From: CAVSNH01 sp963729275
GTDB taxonomy: Bacteria; Actinomycetota; Acidimicrobiia; Acidimicrobiales; RAAP-2
Reading direction: 5' to 3'
DNA length: 64,000 bases
Assembly: GCA_963729275.1 (NCBI GenBank)
Contig: CAVSNH010000004.1
Span: forward strand, 186,001-250,000
Shown here: positions 16,476 through 24,581 of the stretch, in pieces
How positions within the stretch are numbered: the stretch's first letter is position 1
How the letters are laid out: every line of letters begins with the position of its first letter
Notes under the pieces: model-generated
The model's database searches: none
Told to the model about the DNA's origin: nothing
What the model saw: the letters and a program-made list of their open reading frames with translations, nothing else
Position numbers and translations under genes: made by a program

Positions 16476-17704
16476 GCTGGATCGAGACCGTGCGCACCGG
16501 CCTCGAGGCGGTCGTGACCCACCGATTGCGCTCGAGCCTCACCATTCTCGGGATCCTCATCGGGATCGCCGCCGTGATACTGACCGTCGGACTCGGGGAA
16601 GGAGCGCAGGCCCAGGTGACCTCGGAGGTGTCGTCGCTCGGTGCCAACCTCCTCATCGTCTCCCCCGGCAGCACGACCTCCGGATCAGGTGTCCGGGGCG
16701 GGCTCGGCAGCGCGTCCACCTTGACCATGGGTGATTCCAACGCCCTCTCGTCAAAGACGGTCGCACCCGACATCAAGGCGGTGGCCCCGACCACGTCGAG
16801 AGAGGAAGAACTGACGGCGGGATCGTCCAACTGGACCACGTCGGTAGTGGGCAGCAACGCCGCCTGGATGTCGGTCCGGGCCCAGACCATCGCCGAGGGC
16901 CGGTTCATCGCTCCCTCCGACGTCGAGAACCGTGCCGCCGTCACGGTGCTGGCCTCCGAGACCTCCGAAGAGTTGTTCGGCTTCCGTGACCCGGTGGGCC
17001 AGACGGTCAATATCGTAGGGGTCCCCTTCACCGTGATCGGCGTCCTCGCCCCTGCCGGCGCTTCGAGCACGACTGACGAGAACGATCAGGCCATCGTGCC
17101 CATCACCACGGCCTCCGACCGGCTGTTCGGCGGCACAACCAGGAACGAAGTCCAGGAGATCCTGCTCGAGGCAACCAGCGGCAGCACGCTGTCGGCTGCG
17201 TACCAAGAGGCCGACGCCGAGTTGCTCTCCCTCCACGGCATCAGCACCGCCGCCGATGCCGACTTCACCATCACGAGCGAGCAACAGATCGTCTCGACGG
17301 CCACCTCGGTGGACAAGACGTTGACCGTCCTGCTCGGAGGCATCGCCGGGATCTCCTTGCTGGTGGGCGGCATCGGGGTCATGAACATCATGCTCGTGTC
17401 GGTCACCGAGAGGATCCGGGAGATCGGCCTGCGCAAAGCGCTCGGTGCCGCGCCCCGCATCATCCTTCGCCAGTTCCTCGTGGAGGCGTCGGTTCTCGGG
17501 CTTGTCGGCGGGGTGCTCGGCGTCGGCCTCGGCCTCATCGGAGCCGTCGTCCTCCCGCACTTCATCAGTGATCCCATCGCCATCTCCAGCGCGGCCGTCG
17601 CCGGGTCCATTCTCATCGCCATCGCCATCGGGGTCGTCTTCGGTGTCTATCCCGCCGGGCGAGCCGCCCGTCTGGCTCCCATCGACGCCCTGAGGACCGA
17701 GTAG
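16472..17704 (+). CDS. MacB-type ABC transporter permease
   Basis: This is a 410-residue permease with the MacB layout: transmembrane helix 1 at about 20-42 (LTILGILIGIAAVILTVGL), a large extracytoplasmic MacB_PCD domain from about 45 to 275, and three C-terminal helices of the FtsX domain (LLGGIAGISLLVGGIGVMN, then LVGGVLGVGLGLIGA and SILIAIAIGVVFGVYPA). The motif MLVSVTERIREIGLRKALG is typical. Unlike E. coli MacB, the ATPase is a separate polypeptide. The usual job is export of macrolides, peptides or lipids with an adaptor; the substrate here is unknown. Confidence 0.95.
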   Translation: MSWIETVRTGLEAVVTHRLRSSLTILGILIGIAAVILTVGLGEGAQAQVTSEVSSLGANLLIVSPGSTTSGSGVRGGLGSASTLTMGDSNALSSKTVAPDIKAVAPTTSREEELTAGSSNWTTSVVGSNAAWMSVRAQTIAEGRFIAPSDVENRAAVTVLASETSEELFGFRDPVGQTVNIVGVPFTVIGVLAPAGASSTTDENDQAIVPITTASDRLFGGTTRNEVQEILLEATSGSTLSAAYQEADAELLSLHGISTAADADFTITSEQQIVSTATSVDKTLTVLLGGIAGISLLVGGIGVMNIMLVSVTERIREIGLRKALGAAPRIILRQFLVEASVLGLVGGVLGVGLGLIGAVVLPHFISDPIAISSAAVAGSILIAIAIGVVFGVYPAGRAARLAPIDALRTE

Positions 17705-17720
17705 AGAGCAAGGAGAGCTC

Positions 17721-18713
17721 ATGACCACCCACCATCAAGTGCGCAACACGGAAGGTTCGGATCACCGATCCGGGCCTGCCGGGCGTCGTCGGCGCCGCAT
17801 CACCGTCGCCGCGCTCCTCGGTGCCTGCCTTCTTGCCCTCGCCGCCTGCGGCGGCGCGTCCTCAGCCGGGACCACCTCGACCACCACGACCCCGAAATCG
17901 AGATCCTTCTCGCCGCCCAGCACACTTCCCGGCGCCACGGGCACGGTTGCCGCCATCAGCGGCCAGACCCTCGAAGTCCAGGGGTCGAGCGGTCAGACGT
18001 CGGTCACGTACACGGGATCGACCACCTTCAGCCAGACGATCACCGGTTCCTTGGCCAGCGTGACGGTGGGTTCGTGCGTGACGGCCACCGGCGCCCGACC
18101 CAGCAGCTCGTCCGGTTCGTCCGGTTCGTCCTCATCGACATCCAGCACCCTCCCGACATCGGTCACCGCCACTTCCGTGCGGGTCAGCCAGCCGGTATCG
18201 GGCAAATGCACCGGCGCGACTGGCTTCGGCGGCGGAGCCGGTGCCGGGGGCTTCGGTGGGGGACGTCCAGGGGGCTTCGGCGGCGGCTCCGCCGCATCGG
18301 GTTCTGGCGGTAGCGGGTCGTCCGGAGGATTCGGCGGCGGCAGTAGCAGTGGCTTCCGAGGACGCTTCGCCGGTGGGTTCAACTTCGCCTTCGGCACCGT
18401 CACGTCGGTCGGTGGGTCCACCATCGCCGTGCAGGAGACCAATCCGCGCACCAATGCGACCAGCTCGGTGACGGTCACGACGACGGCGTCGACCACGGTC
18501 ACGATCGAGCAGTCGGCAAGCTCGTCGGACCTGGCCGTGGGTAAGTGCGTCCGCAGCGTCGGGACGGCGAGTAGCACCGGAGCCATCACGGCCAAGACGA
18601 TCGCCATCAGCTCGCCCGGTGCGAGCGGCTGCAGCACGGGATTCGCCGGATTCGGCAGAGGCGGCGGCGCCGGAGCCGGATTCGGAGGGAGCGGCGGGGG
18701 CGCCAGTGGTTGA
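17721..18713 (+). CDS. lipoprotein with two DUF5666-like domains and Gly-rich segments
   Basis: This is a 330-residue secreted lipoprotein: a basic N-terminus, hydrophobic segment and lipobox LAAC at about 37-42. Two beta-rich units of the DUF5666 type are visible, one at about 65-155 (GTVAAISGQTLEVQ) and one at about 225-295 (FGTVTSVGGSTIAVQ), separated by a GGFGGG-rich stretch that recurs at the C-terminus. ATG follows AAGGAG (17710-17715). It lies in the middle of the efflux operon and shares its Gly/Phe-rich composition with both adaptors, which points to a common location or binding partner. The function is not known. Confidence 0.7.
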   Translation: MTTHHQVRNTEGSDHRSGPAGRRRRRITVAALLGACLLALAACGGASSAGTTSTTTTPKSRSFSPPSTLPGATGTVAAISGQTLEVQGSSGQTSVTYTGSTTFSQTITGSLASVTVGSCVTATGARPSSSSGSSGSSSSTSSTLPTSVTATSVRVSQPVSGKCTGATGFGGGAGAGGFGGGRPGGFGGGSAASGSGGSGSSGGFGGGSSSGFRGRFAGGFNFAFGTVTSVGGSTIAVQETNPRTNATSSVTVTTTASTTVTIEQSASSSDLAVGKCVRSVGTASSTGAITAKTIAISSPGASGCSTGFAGFGRGGGAGAGFGGSGGGASG

Positions 18714-20709
18714 ACTGGCCCGCCGGCCGCCTGAGGCCGTCGCCCAGCCTCGAGATGAGGCGTCGAGCGCACCCGCTCCGCTCCGGCCCCTGCGCGCCCG
18801 CTCCCGCAAGGGTCAGCGATCGCCGTGGTGGACGGTGGCCGTCGTCGCCGTCGTCCTGCTCGTTGCCGCGGCCATCACCTGGGAGGTGACGCAGTCAGGC
18901 GGACCGCAGTACCGACTGGTAAACGTGACCACCGGCTCGGTCAGCCAAACCCTCGACGAGGTCGGCACCGTGACACCGTCCAATCAGGCCGACCTCGAGT
19001 TCGGCGCATCGGGGACGGTCCAAAACGTGGGCGTCTCGGTCGGTCAGACGGTGACCGCGGGACAGACACTGGCCACTCTCGACGCAGCACCATTGTGGGC
19101 TGCGTGGGCGTCGGCTGCGGCAACGGCCACATCCGCAGCGGCCAAATTGACCGCCGACGAGAACAGCGAGACGGGGTCCGCCACCTCGACCACCGCTTCG
19201 AGCTCCGGATCTGGGAGCGGAGCCACGGCAACGGACACGAGTGACACCGTCGCAGCCACATCCGACACCGACACGGCCAACGTTGCGGGCTTTGGTACCG
19301 AAGACTCACTGGTCGCGCCGGTCCAAGTCACGGAGGCGGCGTTCCCAAGTAGTGGCGGCGGGGCCTCGCCGTCGGGAGGATCCTCCAGCAGCTCCTCCAA
19401 GGTGCAGCAGGCCCAAGCCCAGTTGCTGGCCGCTCAACAGAAGGCCGACACCGACCAACAGCAGGCGGCCGCCGACCTCACGACGGCCATCGCCGCCTGT
19501 GAGAGCACGACGACTTCGGGGTCGTCGGCTTCGTCGGGCGTAGGGACGGACGCCTCTTCCGCCCCGGCGACCACGCCAGATTCGGATCCGGGTGGCCCTG
19601 GCTCCGGTGGGTCTGGGTCCGACCCCAGCGGATCCGGCTCGGGCTCCGGAGGGTCGGCGTCCAACACCGCCTGCACGCAGGCCCTCGCCCAGTTGCAGAA
19701 GGACGAAGCCACGGTCACGACCGACCTCCAAACGGTCAGCGCAGACGAAACCGCCCTCTCCACGGCGCTGAGTGAGCAGGCGAGCGCGGCCACGACGACA
19801 ACCACTCCGACCACGAAACCGACCACGAAACCGACGACCAGTGGTGGGAGTCACGCCAGCCCTTCGGCGGCGTCGACGGCTGTTGTCGCCTCACCCCAAC
19901 AGCTGGCGGCGGACCAATTGGCGGTTGACGCCGACAACCTCGCCGTGTCCTACGCCGAACAGGACGTGCACGACGCCAGTCTGGTGAGCCCCATCTCGGG
20001 CACGGTCGCCTCGATCTCCGTCCAACCGGGCAGCGCGGTGTCGCCGGCCAACGGAACGCCGTCGGCCTCCGACGCCGCCATTGTGGTGTTGGGCCCCGGG
20101 TCCTTCGTCGTCAGCACCTCCGTCGACGTGTCCGACGTGCCGTCGGTGACAGTGGGCCAAGCAGCCGTGGTGACACCGGATTCGACCAACGACCCGCTCC
20201 AGGGCAAGGTCACCTCCATCGGGCTGGTCGGCACGTCATCGGACGGCTCGACCTCCTATCCGGTCACCATCGACCTGAACAGCTCGAACGGCCTGCAGCT
20301 CACCTCGGGAGCTGAAGCCGAGGTGGCGTTCGTCACCAAGCACGTGACGAACGTGACGACCGTCCCCTCGTCCGCGGTCCGGACCATCGGCACCATCCAT
20401 CTGCTGACCCGTTACGAGAACGGCAAGGCCTCGACGGTCAGGGTCACCGTCGGCGTCGTGGGCGACCTTCTGACCCAGATCCAATCGGGAGTCTCCCCTG
20501 GCCAGAAGATCGTCCTCGCCGACCTCAACGAAGCCCTTCCTGGGTCCAACACGTCGTCGACCGGAACCACCGGGCGGACCCTCGGCGGCGGGGGGTTCGG
20601 GGGCGCCAGCGGCCTTGGTGGCGGCGGCTTCGGGGGCGCCGGAGGCCTCGGTGGCGGAGGATTCGGTGGCGGAGGCTTCAGTGGCGGGGCGGTAGGTGCC
20701 AAAGGCTGA
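18706..20709 (+). CDS. second membrane-fusion adaptor with Gly-rich tail
   Basis: This is a 667-residue adaptor. A proline-rich cytoplasmic start leads to a transmembrane helix at about 43-62, then a half-lipoyl segment (LEFGASGTVQNVGVSVGQ) closely parallel to that of the first adaptor. Long Ser/Gly/Thr-rich stretches interrupt a Gln/Ala-rich coiled region (QLLAAQQKADTDQQQAAAD), followed by the second half-lipoyl (LVSPISGTVASISVQPGS), a beta-barrel domain and a C-terminal GGFGGASGLGGGGFGG tail. GTG 18706 overlaps the lipoprotein stop by 8 nt. No second ABC pair follows it, so both adaptors may serve one pump. Confidence 0.82.
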   Translation: MVELARRPPEAVAQPRDEASSAPAPLRPLRARSRKGQRSPWWTVAVVAVVLLVAAAITWEVTQSGGPQYRLVNVTTGSVSQTLDEVGTVTPSNQADLEFGASGTVQNVGVSVGQTVTAGQTLATLDAAPLWAAWASAAATATSAAAKLTADENSETGSATSTTASSSGSGSGATATDTSDTVAATSDTDTANVAGFGTEDSLVAPVQVTEAAFPSSGGGASPSGGSSSSSSKVQQAQAQLLAAQQKADTDQQQAAADLTTAIAACESTTTSGSSASSGVGTDASSAPATTPDSDPGGPGSGGSGSDPSGSGSGSGGSASNTACTQALAQLQKDEATVTTDLQTVSADETALSTALSEQASAATTTTTPTTKPTTKPTTSGGSHASPSAASTAVVASPQQLAADQLAVDADNLAVSYAEQDVHDASLVSPISGTVASISVQPGSAVSPANGTPSASDAAIVVLGPGSFVVSTSVDVSDVPSVTVGQAAVVTPDSTNDPLQGKVTSIGLVGTSSDGSTSYPVTIDLNSSNGLQLTSGAEAEVAFVTKHVTNVTTVPSSAVRTIGTIHLLTRYENGKASTVRVTVGVVGDLLTQIQSGVSPGQKIVLADLNEALPGSNTSSTGTTGRTLGGGGFGGASGLGGGGFGGAGGLGGGGFGGGGFSGGAVGAKG

Positions 20710-20734
20710 GAATCGGACCTGAGCGTTACTGTCG

Positions 20735-20838
20735 CGGTCCCCAGCGGCGCGGTCCTCCGCGGCACGGTCCCCAGCGGCGCGGTCCTCCGCGGCGCGGTCC
20801 TCAGCGGGCGGTCGACAGCGGCGCGGTCCTCAGCGGGC
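20735..20838. repeat. degenerate 15-bp tandem repeat between convergent genes
   Basis: Units close to CGGTCCCCAGCGGCG start at 20735, 20750, 20765, 20780 and 20795, with two decayed copies after that. The array fills most of the gap between the second adaptor and the histidine kinase and runs over the kinase stop codon at 20830-20832. Confidence 0.8.
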
Positions 20839-22530
20839 GGTTGAACCCGAATCGGGTGTGCCGGCCGTCGAGACCACGCCGGCCACGTCCTCGAGTGGCC
20901 CGACCTTGGTCGGCGCTCCGGAGCCCACGTCACCGGACGGTCCGCCCGGGTAGGGAGGGCGCCCATGCGAGTCCAAGTCGTCACCGATCCGGTTGACGGC
21001 GGCGGACGGCGCGGCAACCGCCGGCAGACGCACGATGAAGGTGGCGCCGGGGCCCGGCTCGACGCTCACTGTCCCTTGATGGGCGTTGACGATGGCGGCC
21101 ACGATGGCGAGGCCCAGGCCGGCACCCCCTGAGCGGCGCGACCGCGACGGATCTGAGCGGTAGAAGGGCTCGAAGATGCGAGCCGCCTCGGCCGGGTCGA
21201 TGCCGGGACCGTTGTCGTGGACGGCCAGAACCGCCCTCTGTCCCTCGAGCCGGACGCTCACGTCGACGGCCGAGCCTGGCGGCGTGTGGCGCTGGACATT
21301 GACCAACAAGTTGTCGACGACCTGTCGGAGGCGAGAGCGATCACCCTCGACCCAGACCGGGGTTCCCGCCACTACCGTCACGGGCCGATCCGGCGCTGTC
21401 ACCACCAGACTGGCCACCGAGAGCTGCACCAGCTCGGCGAGGTCCAATCGCTCGAGAGCCAAGGGCCGCTCACGGTCGAGCTGGGCCAACAGGAAGAGGT
21501 CGTCCACCAGGGTGCCCATCCGCGACGCCTCGTCTCGGATGTGGTGCATGGACGCGGCCAGGTCTTCGGGGCGGTCACGCACGCCGAGGTCGAAGAGCTC
21601 GGCGTAGCCGAGTATGGACGTCAAGGGTGTTCGCAGCTCATGCGACGCGTCGGCTAGGAAGCGGCGGAGTCGTTCTTCCGATGCGGCCCGTTGGGCGAAG
21701 GCGCGCTCGATCTCGTCCAACATCGAGTTGAAGGACCGACCCAGCTGGGCCATCTCGGCGCCACCGGTCATCTCCGGAACGCGCGACGACAGATCGCCAC
21801 CGGCGATGGTCCCGGCCGTCTCGGTCATCTCCTCGAGCGGACGGAGGTCGCGACGGACCATCACCCAGGCGAGGATGCCGAGCCCGAGCAGCAGCACGGC
21901 CGAGACGATGACCTCGATGAGCAGCAGTTGGCTAAGGGTGCTCTCCTCATCGGTGAGTGGCACGGCGATGACCATCACGCCGCCACCAATCAGAGGCTTG
22001 GCCACCGCCCGGTAGTCCACCGCGTCGGGACCCGTGCTCGACGTGGAGAAATAGAGGTCGGAGGTCGACGAGAGGCCGGCGCCGGGTAGGCGGGAGGCAA
22101 TGGAGGGGGTCGCCGGGGTCTTCCCGCCATAGCTGAAGAACAGGTGAGCCTCGACCGTTCCGTCCGAGCTGCGAAGCTGGCCGTAGGTCCCCGGTGGCAC
22201 GAGCACGCCGCGTGCCGACCCGGCGGGCGTACCGCCGCCGTGGAGGAAGATCTGGTCGGAGCGGTGCGAATTGTGGAAGCGAGGAGCCGTCGATGTCGAT
22301 CCCCCGCCTGCTGGGGCCGTGCCGGTAGGTGGCGCTCCGGGCAGCCGGGGACCGATCCCCGACGAGGAGAGCAGCGCTCGGGTGACCGGGTAGGCGGCCA
22401 ACTCGAGTTGCTGGTCGACCCGGGTGATGAGGTCGGAGCGGAGGGCGTTGTAGGTCACCACGTCGGAGATCACAAGGCCGGCAGCCACGATGGCCACCAC
22501 CGACAGGAGCAGGCGCAGCCGGAGAGTCAC
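20830..22530 (-). CDS. two-component sensor histidine kinase
   Basis: This is a 566-residue membrane kinase. Helix 1 at about 5-28 and helix 2 at about 200-222 (LLLIEVIVSAVLLLGLGIL) enclose a ~170-residue extracytoplasmic sensor region rich in Ser, Thr and Gly. A HAMP linker (RRDLRPLEEMTETAGTIAGG) leads to HisKA with the phospho-accepting His in ADASHELRTPLTSILG, then the HATPase_c N, G1 and G2 boxes (VVDNLLVNVQRHTP, DNGPGIDP, GGAGLGLAI). GTG 22530 starts one nucleotide after the stop of the regulator gene, so both come from one transcript. The C-terminus is unrelated disordered sequence. Confidence 0.94.
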   Translation of the reverse strand: MTLRLRLLLSVVAIVAAGLVISDVVTYNALRSDLITRVDQQLELAAYPVTRALLSSSGIGPRLPGAPPTGTAPAGGGSTSTAPRFHNSHRSDQIFLHGGGTPAGSARGVLVPPGTYGQLRSSDGTVEAHLFFSYGGKTPATPSIASRLPGAGLSSTSDLYFSTSSTGPDAVDYRAVAKPLIGGGVMVIAVPLTDEESTLSQLLLIEVIVSAVLLLGLGILAWVMVRRDLRPLEEMTETAGTIAGGDLSSRVPEMTGGAEMAQLGRSFNSMLDEIERAFAQRAASEERLRRFLADASHELRTPLTSILGYAELFDLGVRDRPEDLAASMHHIRDEASRMGTLVDDLFLLAQLDRERPLALERLDLAELVQLSVASLVVTAPDRPVTVVAGTPVWVEGDRSRLRQVVDNLLVNVQRHTPPGSAVDVSVRLEGQRAVLAVHDNGPGIDPAEAARIFEPFYRSDPSRSRRSGGAGLGLAIVAAIVNAHQGTVSVEPGPGATFIVRLPAVAAPSAAVNRIGDDLDSHGRPPYPGGPSGDVGSGAPTKVGPLEDVAGVVSTAGTPDSGSTAR

Positions 22531-22531
22531 G

Positions 22532-23323
22532 TCACGCCCCGGTGGACCCCGCCTCCGCGGGGTCGGCGGCCCGAAGGCAGTAACCCACACCCCGGACCGT
22601 GCGGATCATCGGCGGTCCCAGCACGTCCAGCTTCTTGCGGAGGTAGCTGATGTACACCTCGACCATGTTGACCTTGCCCTCGAAGTGATAATCCCAGACC
22701 CAGTCCCGGATCTGTGATTTCGAGACGACACGGCCGGCGTTCACCATCAGGTAGTGCAACAGGCGGAACTCGGTCGGGGTGAGCGAGACGGGGGATTTTG
22801 CTCGCCATACCTCGTAACTCTCCTCGTCCAAGGTGAGGTCGCCCACCGACAGCCGCGGTGCCACCTCGGAGAACTCGTCGGTGCGTCGCAGGATGGCACC
22901 GATCCTGAGCAGCATCTCCTCGACACTGAACGGCTTGGCCATGTAGTCGTCGCCCCCGGCGGCGAGACCGCGCAGACGATCGTCGAGGTCGCCGCGGGCG
23001 GTGAGGAACAGCACCGGGACCGAGGCGGTCTGTTGCTCCCAGCTCATTCGCTTCAGAACCTCGAAACCGTCGAAGTCGGGCAGCATGACGTCGAGAACGA
23101 CGAGGTGCGGCCGGAATGAGTTGATGACCCGGAGCCCTTCGTCGCCACGATGGGCGACTTCGACATCGGCGCCGTGCAGCTTGAGCGCCATGCTCACCAG
23201 GTCGGTGATGCTCTTCTCGTCGTCGACGACCACGATCCGGCGGCCGGTCAGGGCCACCGGTGCCGAGGGTGCGACCGACGCGCTGCGACTGACCGCGGCA
23301 GCATCGACATCCGATTGACTCAT
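22532..23323 (-). CDS. OmpR/PhoB-family response regulator
   Basis: This is a 263-residue regulator. The receiver domain has the acidic pocket VVVDDEKS, the phospho-acceptor Asp in LVVLDVMLPDFDGFEVL, and the conserved Thr and Lys in FLTARGD and YMAKPFS. The winged-helix output domain carries LTPTEFRLLHYLMVNAGRVVSKSQI and IRTVRGVGYCLR. ATG 23323 is chosen; ATG 23332 and 23335 add three or four residues. Phased repeats 24-41 nt upstream match those of the adjacent efflux operon, suggesting it activates that operon and regulates itself. Confidence 0.94.
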   Translation of the reverse strand: MSQSDVDAAAVSRSASVAPSAPVALTGRRIVVVDDEKSITDLVSMALKLHGADVEVAHRGDEGLRVINSFRPHLVVLDVMLPDFDGFEVLKRMSWEQQTASVPVLFLTARGDLDDRLRGLAAGGDDYMAKPFSVEEMLLRIGAILRRTDEFSEVAPRLSVGDLTLDEESYEVWRAKSPVSLTPTEFRLLHYLMVNAGRVVSKSQIRDWVWDYHFEGKVNMVEVYISYLRKKLDVLGPPMIRTVRGVGYCLRAADPAEAGSTGA

Positions 23324-23346
23324 CACTCCCATCATGATGGCTGATG

Positions 23347-23364
23347 CTGAGAGTTTCCTGAGAG
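23347..23364 (-). promoter_or_regulatory. operator: two direct repeats with 11-bp phasing
   Basis: Read leftward, CTCTCAG-GAAA-CTCTCAG: two identical heptamers with starts 11 bp apart. The sequence TCTCAGNAAACTCT is shared with the operator at 14217-14245. It lies in the 79-nt gap between thiL and the response regulator gene. Confidence 0.6.
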
Positions 23365-23402
23365 CACCGGGGCGTCGGAATGGGAAATTCGGTCGTGCCA
23401 GC

Positions 23403-24467
23403 TCAGAACCGATGGCGCCAGCCGGCGTTCGGGAGGGGCTCGTCCCGGAGGAGAAATCGACCGGGCTCGTCGGTGCACCGACCGATGACGAGTGGCTCGG
23501 CCAGTCCCGAGGCAGCAAAGGCGGCGCGCAGCCGCTCCGGCTCGGGCGCGGCGACCAACAGGGCGTAGTCCTCTCCCCCGCCCAACGCCTCGTCCTCGGT
23601 GGCGCCGCGGGCGACGGGGACGACGTCGATGACCATGCCGACCCGCGATGCGTCGGCCAGCCGCCGAGCATCCAAGGCCAGGCCGTCGGAGAGATCGATG
23701 GCCGCGCTTGCCCCTCCGTCCCGAGCCGCGACCCCTTCGGCTACCAGGGCCCGAGGGCGGAGGTGGGCCGCAGACAACGCAGCGCCCACGGAGTCGAGCG
23801 GCGATGCCGCCCTCGACGCCCCATCCCGATCAGCCGTCCGCAGCAGCCGCAGGCCGGCGGCCGAAGCGCCGAGCGAGCCGGTCACGAGGAGGGCGTCATC
23901 TGGGGCTGCACCTGATCGCAACAACGGGGGGCGGCCGTCCTCAGGAAGAAAGCCGGCCACCGTGACCGATGCCAGGACGACGGGGCCGAGCGAGAGGTCC
24001 CCACCGACCACGGCGCAGCCGAGCTCGGCCGAAGCCTGGGCCACGCCCGCCCCGAGCCGGTCGACGTCAGTGCCGGCCGGCGCGGCCAACGACAGCAGCG
24101 CGAAAGCCGGTCGTGCCCCCATCGCCGCGATGTCGGACGCGGCGACCATGAGCGCCTTCCACCCGGCGTCGTCGAGGCCGCTGTAGCGGAGGTCGAAGTG
24201 AACCCCCTCGACGACGAGATCGGCGGATACGAGCAGCCGACCTCGACCTTCAGAAGCGATGACGGCTGCATCATCCCCGATCCACAACTCACCGGGCGGC
24301 GGCACCGCATCCCTCGACCCACCTGGTGGGCCCACGGCGGACTCGAACAAGGCCTGGAGCCGTTGGATGACCGCCAACTCGTCCGTGCCATCATTTGGCG
24401 TGCTCCGGTGCTGGTCATGGGAGTGACCAGCACTCTCTGCACCCACCTGTGGATTGGGCCGTCGCAC
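23403..24467 (-). CDS. thiL: thiamine-monophosphate kinase
   Basis: Phosphorylates thiamine monophosphate to the active diphosphate. The 354-residue protein shows the ThiL/PurM fold motifs: GELWIGDDAAVI, SADLVVEGVHFDL, ASDIAAMGARP, VGGDLSLGP, AIDLSDGLALD and GGGEDYALL. The first ~25 residues are unconserved; GTG 24467 has a weak TAGGCA box 6 nt upstream. It is divergent from pckG. In many actinobacteria thiL lies near rpmB-fakA-recG; here the efflux block separates them. Confidence 0.95.
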   Translation of the reverse strand: MRRPNPQVGAESAGHSHDQHRSTPNDGTDELAVIQRLQALFESAVGPPGGSRDAVPPPGELWIGDDAAVIASEGRGRLLVSADLVVEGVHFDLRYSGLDDAGWKALMVAASDIAAMGARPAFALLSLAAPAGTDVDRLGAGVAQASAELGCAVVGGDLSLGPVVLASVTVAGFLPEDGRPPLLRSGAAPDDALLVTGSLGASAAGLRLLRTADRDGASRAASPLDSVGAALSAAHLRPRALVAEGVAARDGGASAAIDLSDGLALDARRLADASRVGMVIDVVPVARGATEDEALGGGEDYALLVAAPEPERLRAAFAASGLAEPLVIGRCTDEPGRFLLRDEPLPNAGWRHRF

Positions 24468-24502
24468 CGTGCCTGCCTAGCATGAGCCGAAGGAGCGCCA
24501 AG

Positions 24503-24508
24503 TAGGAT
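24503..24508 (+). promoter_or_regulatory. -10 box of pckG
   Basis: TAGGAT, about 74 nt before the chosen start codon; unlike most promoters in this window it leaves a normal leader with a ribosome site (GAGGAGG at 24563-24569). Confidence 0.4.
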
Positions 24509-24581
24509 TATGTCGACGCCCGGGTGGCTACCCAGCGCCCGGCTCGGCTGTCGCGAATGACCGAGGAGGATGTACCAGCCC

